Shown here one piece after another: positions 39,001-50,649 of a DNA stretch of 64,000 nt. The notes below the pieces were generated by a model that saw only the letters and a list, made by a program, of their open reading frames with translations, did not search any database and was not told where the DNA came from. The position numbers and the translations under genes are program-made. How positions within the stretch are numbered: position 1 is the stretch's first letter; each line of letters starts with the position of its first letter. Source of the DNA: Ancylostoma caninum. Its lineage: Eukaryota > Nematoda > Chromadorea > Rhabditida > Ancylostomatidae. Where the stretch lies: positions 372,001 to 436,000 of the forward strand of contig JBAJFG010000104.1 in NCBI GenBank assembly GCA_037903475.1, given 5' to 3'.

Positions 39001-42000
39001 TAAAAGATAAGGGGATTGGAGTCTGGTTGTAGAGCCGGAAGAATGTGTCGGTAAGTTTACGTTAATGAATGGAGGACCGTAGCATCAACTTTTCTGTTTT
39101 ATTTTATTCTTAGGAATAGACAGCCACTCACATCTATACATAGAAAAGCGCCACGACTGATGAAGATAACGTGGATTGTGCTATTTTGTTTGGTGTATTA
39201 TTTGGGAAGGCACGGCCCTAGAAAAAAAAATGGAAGCCTCACAGGGTAATATTTGTCGGCATCGCTACCGAAGTTGTACAGGTCTCCAACCACCAAACAC
39301 CTTGGTATGTCCGTTGATGGTGGCACTAAAAAATAGGTCAGATTTCTACGATTTTCCATGTGGAATTTTAGAAGAGCTGGTGGGAACTATCAAATACCTA
39401 CCTTTCGTAGTAGTAGTAGGTCTAGGGGTCGGAACCGTCTTAGGTGTCGTTTTTGTTACCGGCCTAGAACGTCACTCGGTAGATACATTATTGGGATTTC
39501 TCATCAGTTCTCCTGCTTACCTTCCTATGATTGCATCGAGGACCGTTGCGACATCACTATCTAAGTAGTGATAAGGGACACTAACGGCTACTCCTCTTGA
39601 TCCTACCACTCTACTCAAGTCCGTGTCTGTAAACAAACGAATGTATTTTTGATTGTGGTCTTCATTTTTCTCCCTCATTTGATTTTTTTTATTTTGGCAA
39701 ATCAGTGATTTTTTTATTTAAACCATACTACATGAAAACTTCCTTAATGATAGCGGGTTATGTGCCTACATTTATCAGCCTGTCACTTAATTGGAGGAGG
39801 ACTAGGCGACGGGTCAGCAACCCCTCCCCGTCAAACCTCTAACAGCTACAGTAACGACGAACAAATGTAATACTGCTGAAAAGGAAAAGTTAAGCTCCAG
39901 CTTTGTGACGGACTGCATGATTCTGTAACCGATTTTCTCACCAAAGAACATCACGCATATCGGGACCTGGAACCTACGCACGATAAGCAAGAATTGGCGT
40001 CTCGCCAAGCTTCTCCAGGGATTCGACAACCATCGACTAGACATCCTCGGCCTCAGCGATGGAGAGGAAGTGGTTGCTTCAACAGCACCAAGAAGACCAT
40101 CCAGTTTTGCGATAGCGAGGGAAGGCACGAGAGAGGAGTAGGGAATAAATGTCTAGAACAAACGAGCAGCCAAAGTATGTAGCATGTAGGATGGAAATCG
40201 GTTAATGAAAAGATCATCACAGCAAGATATTCAACTAAGCACACTCGGATTATGGTCATATAAGTCTATGCGCCAACTGATAACTCGGAAGAGTATATGA
40301 AAAATGACTTCTAAGAACTTCGTTAGGACATAATCGATGATTTGCCATGACGACATCTCAAAATTGTCCTCGGAGATTTCAACGCTCAGTTAGGTGGTGA
40401 AAAACATGAGATCGAATTAACTGTCGGATCCTTTGCATGGTCAGAGCATCTCAGTAACAACAGCAAGCGACTGATTTCTTTCTGCGACTGCGATGATCTC
40501 TGTGTCGGTATCTTCTTTCTTTGAAACATCATCAAACAATGCATTTAATACAGTCATCCATTATGTGCGAACTTCATCGACTTCCAAAAAGCGTTCGACA
40601 GCGTTCACCGCGAATCTCTGCGGGCTATTCTGGGAATCCATGATTTACCGCACCATTTCGTTGACGTATTCAGAAGCTTGTACCTCAGCTCCTCGCTGGG
40701 GTAACGGAGCACGGTCAACATACCTGGATCATGCGGACGCTCTCCTGGGAGAAACCTCCAGTGAACTTTAGGAACCCTCTGAAGCTCGCAATCGGGAAGC
40801 CAAGAAGACTGGATTGCGCATCAGTTCTGAGAAGGTAAAGGTTATGAAGATAGGGACCACGCATGAGCCGATCGACATTGACGTGGAGGTCGCTCGTTTG
40901 GAGAATGTTGCAAGGTTCACTCACTTGAGAAGCACCATTGCATGTGATAGATATGCTGAAATTGATGTTAGCACACGTATCGCGAAAGCAACGGTCGTCC
41001 TCCGAATGGCGCAACCGATCTGTGCGACGACCTACATTTCAAACAACATCAAGTAGCGCTTGTACCTCTCAATCGTGGTCTCGACTGCTGTCTATGCCTG
41101 TGAAACCAGTGAAACATATAAGACGTCAGCGGGAATTATCTAGAGAATAAACGTATTTCGTCAAAATTGTTTGCGGCGAATTATAAAAATAGCTACGTCG
41201 ATAGTACTGTGACGTTGCAACACGCCTAGCTTGCGCGTTGCTACAACACAACGTCGCTTTCGGTTTGCTGACCCCATCCTACCGAATACCTCAAAGTGTC
41301 ATGTCGTAGATTCCTTCAGCAAGCAAACCCGGAGGCCGTCAAGGGAGTACGTGGCGACGAACGTTTGCCGGTGACCTTAGACTATTGGGCACTTCCAGAC
41401 AGCAAGGCGAAGAGCTCGCACAAGACCGACAGCATCGGAGAGAGTTTGTCGCTCGATGTGCCCATCAGTACAGGAGGAACTAAGTCATTGAGTGAGTGCC
41501 ATCATCTAATTCAATAAGTACCGACTGATTTGCAGCGAAGGTACGGGACTTCACATGCCAGAGACGCAAGGTATCGCTCCTAGAATCCGGGTTCGCGTGG
41601 GCGCAATGCACAGTCACCCCTACGTTCAGTGGTTGCCGCAAACAATTAGGATACCGTTGCATTGTACATTATGCCTGTCGCTCTCAGACTACTCCTCCCA
41701 CCGGCTCAACACTAATTATGCCTTCCAATTTTCGCCCTAATTCGTTGTGAGCTAGCACTCATGAGCAAAATAAACAGATTTGCTGTTTAGAGACTTGCTA
41801 CATTTCAGAGCAGCTTCCCAACTTAACACTCAGACTATGTCCTTCAACTTTCTCCTTTTTATGGCAACCATCACTACTCATACAGATGTGAATCAGCCTG
41901 CACACATTAGTAGACTCTACCAATAGTACTGCTATACCATTTCGACCTGTGAAATGGAATGGACGGCTTTCATTGAATGATGCATGCGAACTCACTATTG

Positions 42001-45000
42001 TATCCAACAGCGACAATCCTCTTGAACTTCTTGTTCTGTGGATCGAGTTTTGGGAGGGATTGAGTATCTTGCCTGGAAGTTCATATGATCATTACGTTTC
42101 AAACTATATTCAAAGCAAAACTAAATTAACTGATTGATTAGTCACTACTCAAATAATTTAATTGGACAAGTTAAACGTCAAGGTGCATGTTTCAGATCTA
42201 GTTTCCTAAATATTCCAGTGATTATTATTGCTGAATCTTTGCGAAAGCCATTGTTGTTTAAGGTGCTAAACATAAAGCCGCATAAATTTTTTAAGGTAAT
42301 ACATTTTTGAAGTGTTACGGTAGGCGTTTGCCAGAGAGCGTATCTTATAAAGTGAGTGGAGATTTTCTCCTGAGAGGTTAATCGAGTTGCTGATCTTACC
42401 CATTTTGTATGATAACCCCGAGGTTGTATGGTGTAAGTAAAATTTCTTTGGGAAAGTTACTGTCCTACAATAACCTTCCAAATATGGATTTGCTGTACAA
42501 AATGGATAAAATATTTGCAATCTGCAGTCCTTGAGTGACCTACACTGTGAATATTCAGCGTAAAGTTTTTGAAATTTTGCGGCTTTGAAAGTGGAATAGT
42601 GCCAACGGGTTACCTGACGCCCGCTCACAATTATTTTACTTAGAGTGATTCAGTGGGCTCTTGCTTTCATGATTTTTTTTGGAAAGCAATGATATTGTTT
42701 ATATGGCATAAATATAAAAACTGCTCACTGTGCTGAGAAGAAAACGAGGCAATTGACGATGCTGCCATCGTCTTGTAGGCTGTTGATGACTCTAATTGCG
42801 CTGAAACCTTGCGTGTTCAAGTTTTGTATTTTTCACTTCAGCTCTGAAAGGTAGGTAAGAAAACTCCTCACGTTTCAGTATTCATAGGATCTTTAGTATA
42901 CTGGAACTCCATATTTTTTAAGTCATTGAAGAAGTCTTCATAATTGCTGTTCATATTGTTAAGATCTGGTTTCTTGGAGTAGTTTGTGTGTCCATACGCC
43001 CACAGACCGATCCTCGAAATAGACGACTCTTCGAAGAAATCGTAACCGATGTCACCAAATAGTGTCGCTTCCTTAATACAGTAACTAGTCTAATTCATGA
43101 ATTACCTTATAGAAAAGTAATCCAAATTTCCCGAATTTACTTTTTGAATCACAAGGGATATTCTGTGGATTTGATCCTCACCTTATCATAGTTTTCTTTT
43201 CTAGCTCCGAAATTGTACAGATCACCAACGAAGAGGCAGTGCAGTCCGTTAGGGTTTGCTAAAATAGAAATTACTTTCAAAAAAATATCCTTTATACGTA
43301 ATTCTTCCCAGCCCACATCATAAATCAAAATGCGTACGAGTTCTTTTTGGAGAACTTCAGAAATTCTGCATAAAATAACTGTTGCTAATAACTTAACCTG
43401 CACATTACCAGTATTTTTAATTCTTGATTACAATGACGCACGTGAGGGGCCGGGAGGCTTGGTGGGTTTTGTCGGCGTTGTGGGCTCCTGCGAAGGCTTC
43501 TGCGGTGTAGTCTTGGTAGTTCCAGGCTTTGGTGACGTTTTCGGTTCCAGCGTTGTCTTTTCGGATTCACCGTGACCTGGAAATAATCCTATTCGAATGA
43601 TGAACTTACTTTGAAGTGCTCTATGCGAAGCACCCTAGGCATTTGTTTTTCAAACAGATTCCTATAAATATCGACTACATTATCCAGAAATTCACTGGTT
43701 CTATAAAAGAAAGGACTGTTAGCAGTCACGGGAAAAGGAAAAATAGCAAAAACCGTTTCAAAGAAAATGGACTTCCAAAGGATAAGATGATTTTATTTTC
43801 AGAATATTTTCCCCGCGTGCACGTTTATAGAATACGCAGACTGTGCAGGAAATCAGGACCAAATTAGTAATGTCGCTCATTGCTGGTGGCTACTAGTGGA
43901 GCACATATTCCTAGAGACTTCTGATGCTTCTACTCAAGATGTTGTTTTCCCACTTACACAACTTAGAAATTCTATCGCTAGACGTGCCATATTTACCGAA
44001 ATCAATAATTTTCTCCGCGACGTTTTCAGTGTCGGATCCAACGACGTTGTTGTGCTCGTACAACTGCCTGATTTCTCCCTCTGTTCGTGTATTCGAAACG
44101 ATAAGTATCTTCTTTTCTAATCCTGCCTTCTTCATCTCTCCAACGAACTGTTTAACCTTTTCCGAGCTAGAAAATAAAGCACTTAAGTCAGATATCTAGT
44201 GCAATTATAATGTATCTCCTTTCTTAAATCATTATCTGTCGTTTCCCTCAAAAACTGATTTCAGAAAATGTATCTCGTAATTCCTTCAATTCGGAAAATA
44301 CACTGGGAATCGATGATGTTTTTGTAGAGGACCATACGTTGAGCGATATTTTCCATTACGTTAAATATCCGTCGAGTCCTCAATATTTTCGCACAGAAAG
44401 GGATAGAGCTCAACCGCAGGAATCGATTCAATGGTACATTTGAATAGCTGACCCCTTCAGAACCTGGATTTTTCAGGGTAGACAGTGCTCTATTCCTCCA
44501 TGCAGGGATTTCTTACTGGAATTGTTTAGACTTACCCATAGTCGAAGCTGCATGGAATGTAGTATACAAGAAGATTATTTCCACTTTGACCGGCGAATTC
44601 TTTCAGGACCCTGAACATGAAGGATAAGAGATTAGCGAACATTGCATCAAATCATCCTGCATGATTCTTTTTTTCTATAGAAAACAGATTTTGGACTTTG
44701 TGGCATATTCTGGGCTAGAATTTTGCTTCAAATTGACTTTGCTTATCCGTATTCATCAGCCATAACAATGCTGTGGAAGAAGCAGCAAGGAATAAGGGAT
44801 AGCATTCAAACAAACTCACGCTTCCTGGTTGAACGGTGATTCATGCGTCTTCGGTTCAATGGAGCCCAATTTCTGGATTGCCTCGTCGCTGCTCATCGGT
44901 GGCGTCCTTTCTATTTTGTCCGTGAATAGTATGAAACTGTACTTTTGCGTCAAATCTTTCATTGCCTTGATCGAACTGCGGGTGTTATCCACATTCTAAG

Positions 45001-45828
45001 AGTAAATGGTTTTGCTTGAATCTCGAGCGTGCTGCAGGTTTTCCATGTCTCATCTATACCCACAGCCCAGCATGACTTTGCCCAAATTCTGAGTGTGCTG
45101 AGTCTGAGTCTCCATTTTTGGCGTTTTCTGCCGCATAGTTCTAATTGTGACTGTGTGACTGTGTGTACGCTTCTTTGTTATAGCTGAAACTCTCGGACTT
45201 TGCTCCCAGAATGCTCACTCTTTCCTGATCAAAAATATTTCTGCCATCTATGGATGGACAGGGTATATTCCTTATCGAGAAGAAGTTCCTGTCATGAACG
45301 ATGAGCAGAAATAATTCGGATGCTTTCATTTACCACACAGGTTTGGGAGATACCTCAAATTGCTTTTTTCCTTTTAGAATCCTTCTTTTAAAAATCACCT
45401 TTCTACGCCGTAGTACCACTTCAGCAAGATGTGCTATCGTTATTGCAATTAAGAGTAGATCCGAGGTAAACGAAACGTACCATTTTAAGGTTGCACGTGC
45501 CCTTCTTATACTCCTCATACCTATTCCTATACAGCGCACCATCATCTCCGAGGTGCATTGCAAAATACATAACTCGTTCGGAAGGTCCTGAAACAAAAGC
45601 TGGCTCTGTGTTCTTAGACTTTTTTTGTGGCAGGAAGGTTTGAAGTTGTATTTCTGGAAGTACTTCGAAGAAATCTCTATCATTTACTCTTATTTCATCG
45701 TGAATTTATTACAAACTCTCACCCTCGTCCTTCTTTTTCAAAACGAACACCAGGACAACTGCGATTACAGCGGCAATAATCGCCACTACAACAGCAGCCA
45801 GAAGGCCCCATTTTACTGTCTTATTCAT
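28972..45828 (-). CDS. Gene 2: membrane-anchored protein with tandem vWA-like modules (complete)
   Basis: This is the most complete member, with 29 usable exons plus one orphan. The order is signal anchor, divergent vWA-like domain, Thr/Pro linker, modules 1, 2, 4' and 5'. It ends by reading from the last E exon into TAG at 28972-28974. The 5' half (45828-37655) is collinear with gene 1; the 3' half (36522-28972) is collinear with gene 3. The estimated product is about 1000-1100 residues: an N-terminal anchor, five vWA-like domains and O-glycosylation-prone spacers. The domains keep the first Asp of the metal site but replace its serines with Tyr/Phe and lack the later TDG, so a non-metal adhesive or scaffolding role is the cautious inference. 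Introns carry RTE, TA-repeat and other insertions. Confidence 0.8.
31479..31535 (-). pseudogene. Relic A exon in gene 2
   Basis: The minus-strand translation [13 protein letters not shown] resembles exon A ([11 protein letters not shown]) but lacks the Gly-Asp pair, runs into a poly-Lys stretch and has no clear donor. It sits in the A-B intron, the same position as a relic in gene 3 at 57785-57860. Confidence 0.55.
32320..33900. repeat. Possible transposon with TTCGAATA subterminal repeats
   Basis: The segment 32320-32610 is packed with imperfect direct and inverted copies of TATTCGAATA. A second cluster (GTTCGAATATTCGGATATTC) lies at 33855-33885. Such subterminal repeat clusters about 1.5 kb apart could be the ends of a hAT-like element filling the E-F intron. 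No terminal inverted repeat or target duplication was resolved. Confidence 0.35.
32909..32998. repeat. (TA)n microsatellite
   Basis: About 45 uninterrupted TA dinucleotides within a gene 2 intron. The open frames through it on both strands are artefacts of the repeat. Confidence 0.97.
34600..35040 (+). mobile_element. RTE-like non-LTR retrotransposon, 3' end fragment
   Basis: The plus-strand frame ends with [11 protein letters not shown], then [20 protein letters not shown], then [13 protein letters not shown] and a stop. This resembles the C-terminal tail of the endonuclease-reverse transcriptase polyproteins common in nematode genomes (often annotated as craniofacial development protein 2-like). 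It lies antisense in the D-E intron of gene 2 module 4'. The preceding 34130-34600 may belong to the same insertion. Confidence 0.6.
37214..37296 (-). pseudogene. Orphan A exon of lost module 3 in gene 2
   Basis: Encodes [20 protein letters not shown], the counterpart of gene 1 exon A3, with intact acceptor and donor. It is followed not by B-F but by another A exon (36437-36522). At 83 nt it cannot be included between F and the next A without shifting the frame, so a functional transcript must skip it. The usual GDLYNFG has become RDLYSIG. Confidence 0.7.
37655..39325 (-). other. Gene 2 vWA-like module 2 (exons A-F)
   Basis: A 39243-39325 ([13 protein letters not shown]), B 38529-38737 ([19 protein letters not shown]), C 38400-38471 ([11 protein letters not shown]), D 38162-38238, E 37778-37886 (one codon longer than gene 1) and F 37655-37710 ([17 protein letters not shown]). 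Confidence 0.85.
39955..41160 (+). mobile_element. RTE-like non-LTR retrotransposon, degenerate
   Basis: Starts with an endonuclease block (GTWNLRT, then [18 protein letters not shown]) and ends with reverse transcriptase tail pieces ([55 protein letters not shown]). The middle catalytic region is mostly deleted or frameshifted. It is antisense inside the module 1 D-E intron of gene 2. Confidence 0.72.
41540..41770. repeat. Intronic repeat shared with gene 1
   Basis: Counterpart of 7290-7500; see the shared strings there. It follows the retrotransposon fragment and is probably part of its 3' sequence or old flank. Confidence 0.5.
43442..45828 (-). other. Gene 2 anchor, divergent vWA-like module 0 and linker (exons 1-6)
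   Basis: Exon 1 45723-45828 ([15 protein letters not shown]...), exon 2 45481-45587, exon 3 44820-44995 ([20 protein letters not shown]), exon 4 44536-44610, exon 5 43997-44166 ([20 protein letters not shown]) and linker exon 6 43442-43576. All six match gene 1 exon for exon with mostly conservative changes, which confirms the boundaries. Confidence 0.85.
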
Positions 45829-45845
45829 TGCTCTGAAATTACTTC
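45829..45845 (-). promoter_or_regulatory. Likely spliced-leader (or 5' UTR) acceptor before gene 2 ATG
   Basis: TAATTTCAG then AGCA directly precedes the ATG on the minus strand. It is the same 4-nt spacing as in gene 1, and the sequence is conserved between paralogs. Confidence 0.55.
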
Positions 45846-46690
45846 CGATATTGTGGAGAAGTCTTTTCATAGGGAATGATACGAATATTCACTACTAACT
45901 ATGCATTTCCTTGTGGAAGGCTACATTGAAAATAATGAAATAATGGAGAACTAAGACATTTCTTTACATAGTCAATTCTGCCGAGAGACGTTCCCACTAG
46001 TGCTGCAACAACATGAGCAAGTTTCCTACGAACTCTCAGGCTGGTGCGAAATTGTTTGCCGTTTTGGTGTAGGCACGAATAGAGCTTCCTCTCAAAGTTG
46101 AACAAATCTAAGCTAACTTGTATGATCTTTCGACGACGTTTTCCTTCCTCATTCGAAAGTTTCTTAAATATTCTGGATACCCCTTTATTCTTTATTCATT
46201 TCTCTTTATCGCGATAGCAGAGTGTGTCTGACTTCTTTTGCGAAGAGTCCAGCAAATCTGTTCGTACACGCATCGAGCAGAGTGGTCCAGTTCCGCCGAG
46301 TTCCTTCGCTTAATTTTGTCGAGATCTCGCAGTTTCATCAAGCGATCGAGTCTGTTCAGCGCCGATCTTCTTGAGAAGAACTCGCTTCCTAGTCCTTGCG
46401 ATCGGAAAGCTGTCCTGGAGCCAAGCGCTCTCAGAGGGCTTTCGGAGTGAACTAGTGGTTAGCCCTTTTCTATGTTTTTTTAGATAGTCGCACACAAATG
46501 AGCAGCTTACGCAATTCTCAGGTGACAATGGTTAATGGCTCCAGAATCGATCACTCTATGACGGAGGTGTCTGTTAATCTTGCATTTGTTTTTACTTGGC
46601 ACCGTCTTCCCAACGGACAGTGAGCTAGAGGTTCGCAAAAATTAGGTCTTTTCAGTGTGATGGGAGGCATAAAGAAATTCCTCACAAACT
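45846..46690. other. Upstream flank of gene 2, nothing recognised
   Basis: AT-rich DNA without a supported exon or repeat. It is expected to contain the gene 2 promoter, but no distinct element could be identified. Confidence 0.35.
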
Positions 46691-46699
46691 CCAACCAAC

Positions 46700-47105
46700 G
46701 AGAGCATCTCAGATTTATTCAATAGTAGGAGAGTTCCAAGGAAGTCATACACTACCTCTCCTCTATGCATTTTTGCGCGACAGTACAGAGGATACCTACA
46801 GAAAGATGATCAGGTGTGATTTATTAACAGTTTTGCACGATAAGGAAAAATCTGGTTCCGGAACAACATCGAGGCATTCGGTGGAATGGCGGCACTCTCT
46901 CAACCAGGATGCAACTTCTTACTGGATTTTGAGCTAGCAGCCATGAACGCAGCAAGGAGAGGACTAGGAATCGGAGTGTTAGGGTAAATCTTGAAGAACA
47001 ACAACTTTATTTTTCGAAATGTGATGGTAAAACGAGGGCTGCTTGATTCTCAGGTGTTTTTTTCACTACTCACAGTGCATCGTGCGAAATCGAGACTAGC
47101 GCTCC
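46700..47105 (+). pseudogene. Mutator-like (MULE) transposase fragment
   Basis: Plus-strand fragments match the MULE catalytic domain order: QIYSIVGEFQGSHTLPLLYA, then TEDTYRKMI, then DFELAAMNAARRGLGIG, then CFFHYSQCIVRNRD. The family consensus has PLxYAL, TYxxLL, a catalytic DFE followed by a helix, and GCxFHxxQ. The frame shifts several times, so this is a relic. Confidence 0.65.
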
Positions 47106-47531
47106 CTGAGAGTACTATCTCAGAACACTGCGCAAGCCGCTTGGCATGGGACCATTTTCTAACTTAAAGTTTTTGCAGGGAATGACCGACCAAAGCCTTT
47201 TCGGTCTCCCATTGTAGTCATGCAAGACTTGCCACACCCGATTCATGGCAGCTTGGAAAAGGCGACGTGATGCGTCATTTCTATGACTTCATATCAGTAA
47301 CCGCAGCGTGCATTCAATATCTCAGTCACCGAAATTTCTCTGATTAACTGCACTTTTGTTCATTCCACAAAAAGCACCTGGACGTTCATTGATAGCTGTA
47401 CGACTCAGCACATATGAAAAAAAATGCTTAGTCGCCTGGAAAAGTCTCGCTATTGGCAAATTGCCCATTAACGAGATCATTTATGATCGTACCCTCTATA
47501 CGCCACGTATTCACTATTATCATCTACCAAC

Positions 47532-47715
47532 CTGAGGAGTAGTTTTCCGTTAAAGGAAACATATAAGAAGGTTTTTCGCTTGAAATTTCGTCGTATTTGC
47601 TCCCAAATGCGTGGCACACTAACTTTCTGCAAAACATGCATGGTGAGAAATACATTTTTTTCGTTGCATGATTGCAGAGGGCTATCCATCCTGGGCAATC
47701 TGAGAATCCAGACAT
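47532..47715 (-). CDS. Possible Cys-rich exon of an unknown gene
   Basis: The minus-strand frame contains DCPGWIALCNHATKKMYFSP, then CMFCRKLVCHAFGSKYDE, and ends NYSS before a CAG|GTTGGT donor-like site. The cysteine spacing suggests a small disulphide-bonded extracellular domain, faintly Kazal-like. The paralogous block at 13800-13990 keeps the second half (KYDKILCKKFSYTLLSTED) but is interrupted by stops. No partner exons could be joined confidently. Confidence 0.35.
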
Positions 47716-47949
47716 GTACGGAGAATTGCCATTACCAAACAGGGCTGCGAGCTGTCAAGTGGTGGCTGTGAGTCTGATTTGAGCACAACAAATTAACAAT
47801 CTAGCGAAACTCATGTACCAGAATTTTTCTCGAAAGGGTGGCCATTCTATATGTTAATTCTGCAGTCGCTCGCATCTTCATACTCAAAAAACAGTTCGCC
47901 TAGGGAGAGGAGAATTTCTCTTTCACGTTCTCTCACTTTCTGGTACTGG

Positions 47950-48060
47950 CAAACAAACGATGCCCTTATCTAATCTGGTACTTTGAAGTGTTTTTTAGAT
48001 GTGCGGCGACATACTTGGGAAGGGTGGTGCACCTGAGCTTTGTGATTGACCAGTTTTTTG
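47950..48060 (-). other. Conserved block of unknown function
   Basis: Matches 14110-14220. The minus strand reads KTGQSQSSGAPPFPS before a GTATGTCG donor-like site; the other copy keeps TGQSQSS in another context and the shared string AGATTAGATAAGGGC. It may be a small exon or a conserved non-coding element. Confidence 0.3.
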
Positions 48061-48351
48061 AATTGCGCATCAATAAAGGATTCAGCAAATAAAGGATGTT
48101 CCCTGACAATAGCTTTTGTTTATATCTCATATAAAAATGATCCAGCCAAAACGGTTTTTGTTATGTTGACGTGAATTAGAAAACGTGAAAAGATATAACA
48201 AATGATGTATGCACTGACCAGTTTTGTATTCATCACAAGCCTTCGAGCATCCTGCCGGAAATTCGTGAAATTCCCCTAATGTACTTGACAGCGATTTTAA
48301 CGAAGAAATGGATTAATGGGAATTCTGGAGGATTGAGGAATTCAATAGGAT

Positions 48352-48500
48352 TTAGAGAGTAACATTTGTACATTTGATGGCTCTATCTTCCTTCGCCAAG
48401 AGCTGAGGAGCAGCTTTTTGCTCATGGTCAAAAGTGGTTTTGTCCTCGTACCCTAGCACTTCTGTCTCGTAACTTGTAGAAACATTAGTTGTAGGAGTAC
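48352..48500 (-). CDS. Possible C-terminal exon of an unknown gene
   Basis: After an acceptor (CCAGCCCAG) the minus-strand frame runs TPTTNVSTSYETEVLGYEDK and on through QLLAKEDRAIKCTNVTL to a TAA. The charged, low-complexity tail would suit the end of a protein. No counterpart was found in the other intergenic copy, so support is weak. Confidence 0.25.
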
Positions 48501-50649
48501 CTGGGCTGGAGACCCGAATGTGGCACCCACAGGGCCTCGGAGCCCTCCGACGAGGCAGAAAAACTAGAACAAAAATTTTAGTCCGAAAACATGAGCAGCC
48601 CCCTGTAGGCAGAGACCCTACCGTTCCTAGAAACAGCTCGCCACATCCACTTCCAGAGTTTGGATTTTCTTCCAACATAATTTCAGAATCTTTTGGTAAT
48701 CCCTTACCTCCGGACCACGCTAGTCAAGCAGTGATCATCAACTAACGTGGCCAAGACGGCTAGCTTAGCCAAACCCATGGCTAGCAACACTGGCGCACAG
48801 AAAATTATGTCCGTAGGCACAGAATAGTTTGGAACAGTACTCCGAAATTACAGAAGCGTTTGTTTTGGCATCGTTGACATTAATACCACCTCAATTCATT
48901 ACGTACTTTTCCGCCGTTACAGGGCCATGCACGTACTGGTAATCACGATATTGGTGATGATTAGATGTTTGATTGATAATTTCTCATACTGGCCATCAGA
49001 AACCGAATCAGTTGATTTTCTGAGGTGTTTTTGAAATGACTCTCCTTCTTTACCTTCGAAACGAATTAATTGTAAATTTCATTTTTTTTATTACCAAGTA
49101 AAACAAGTTTCGCAAGACAAAGTAGAATCATTTCTTTAACACCCATCTCCGTAGCATAAAATCATAACAATATGACAGAAACAACAAAAGGATGTTCGAA
49201 AAATTGAGGACACAGAGATCTACAATCAATTCACATCAGTCGAAGTATAGAAAAGGCGTAAAAAATACCAAAGGAACTCAACTGATTCGATTTCGCGCAC
49301 CTCAGCTGCCGCATTGGTTTTCTTCTACTGAAAGTGATTCTAATCACGGAGAGTGATTCTAATTTCATTCGTGCTCTCACTAACGCTCAGACACCCTCGA
49401 GCGCGTTCTGGATCTCTGTCCTCAGCGTAATTATTGCAAGATTCAAGCTTTGGCTTCTCCTCGGTATACTATAGCTCGCTGAATATCCAGGAACACATAA
49501 AATGGCATTGGCTAGCCAAACGCCCACTTAAAAGTTTCGTGAATCACGCTGCGGCCGAGCCCACGGTTAGGCTACCTTTGCGGTTGACTGGCTCTAGCCA
49601 ATGCTAGGGTTTCGGCACAGTTTCACGAATCCCAGCCCAGAACTATTTAGTTTATTCGATAATCACTCCGTTACTGATACTCTCTCTATGGAACGTTGTA
49701 GAATCGTTATAGAAATCCATAGTGAACTCTCACTAGTTCCGCCGCCCAAAACTGCGATTGCATTCAAACTTCAGTAACTTCTTTAGATCACTTCGAATAT
49801 CTATATAGAGCTGTTGAGCAGAAAGATTATGGTGAGTGAAAAGGGTTGAATGAATACAACAGCAGAAAGGGAAAAATAGAAAAGACGCTTAACATCATAC
49901 ATCGTAGATAGCTATTGTCACATGTGAATGCTTAGATTCTGAAATAACTCGTGATTAAGATAACACTTATCAGTGACATGTTCAACAGATATACAGTAGC
50001 GACCAAAAAGATATGATCAACGCCGTTTCTACAAAAGGACCTTCTTCTATAACTCACCTCTGAGTTGAGGTATCCAAAGAAAATTTAGACATGCATTGAA
50101 GACTTACTAGGTGCATCCTAACAGTAGCTTATCATCAGCAAACACTAAGCTCTACTGGCATCATTGCGCCTAAAATTCAATTCCCTTGGTTTTCATGGAT
50201 TTTGTCTAGTATCTTCACTACCACCTTTTTGGGAAACATGAAATGTTGATACCAGGCATATAATTGGAAATTTTCGCCATGTTAGTGATCGGAGGTCCGG
50301 ACAACGAGGGCTTGAGGTGCGCTGCAGGCTCTGGTAGAGGGACGCATCACGTTGTTGAAAAAAGCATGCAGTTTTTCGATGAAAACATATTAAATCGAAT
50401 AAGTCCTGTTTTGATGCAGGGAATCGTGCGCAGACAGTGCTATAGTTATGATATTTTGTTCCTCGTTACCAGTTCAGGCATTGAACTTTTCAACAGCATG
50501 GTACTTGCCGTCAACATCCGAAATGTGTCGTCCTGGAAAAAAATCCGACAATCCCTGAAGAACTGTTCCTGGGGTGGTTGCGAGCTTCCCGTGACCGCTC
50601 TTTGAACAGCGGCTGATAATCACTTCAGTCTGACTGATAAACATCGCAC

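Larger units (their letters stand above)
39402..43258 (-). other. Gene 2 vWA-like module 1 (exons A-F)
   Basis: A 43182-43258 ([20 protein letters not shown]), B 42872-43071, C 42729-42800, D 41996-42072 ([14 protein letters not shown]), E 39521-39626 ([19 protein letters not shown]) and F 39402-39463. The 2.4-kb D-E intron houses a non-LTR retrotransposon fragment. Confidence 0.85.
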
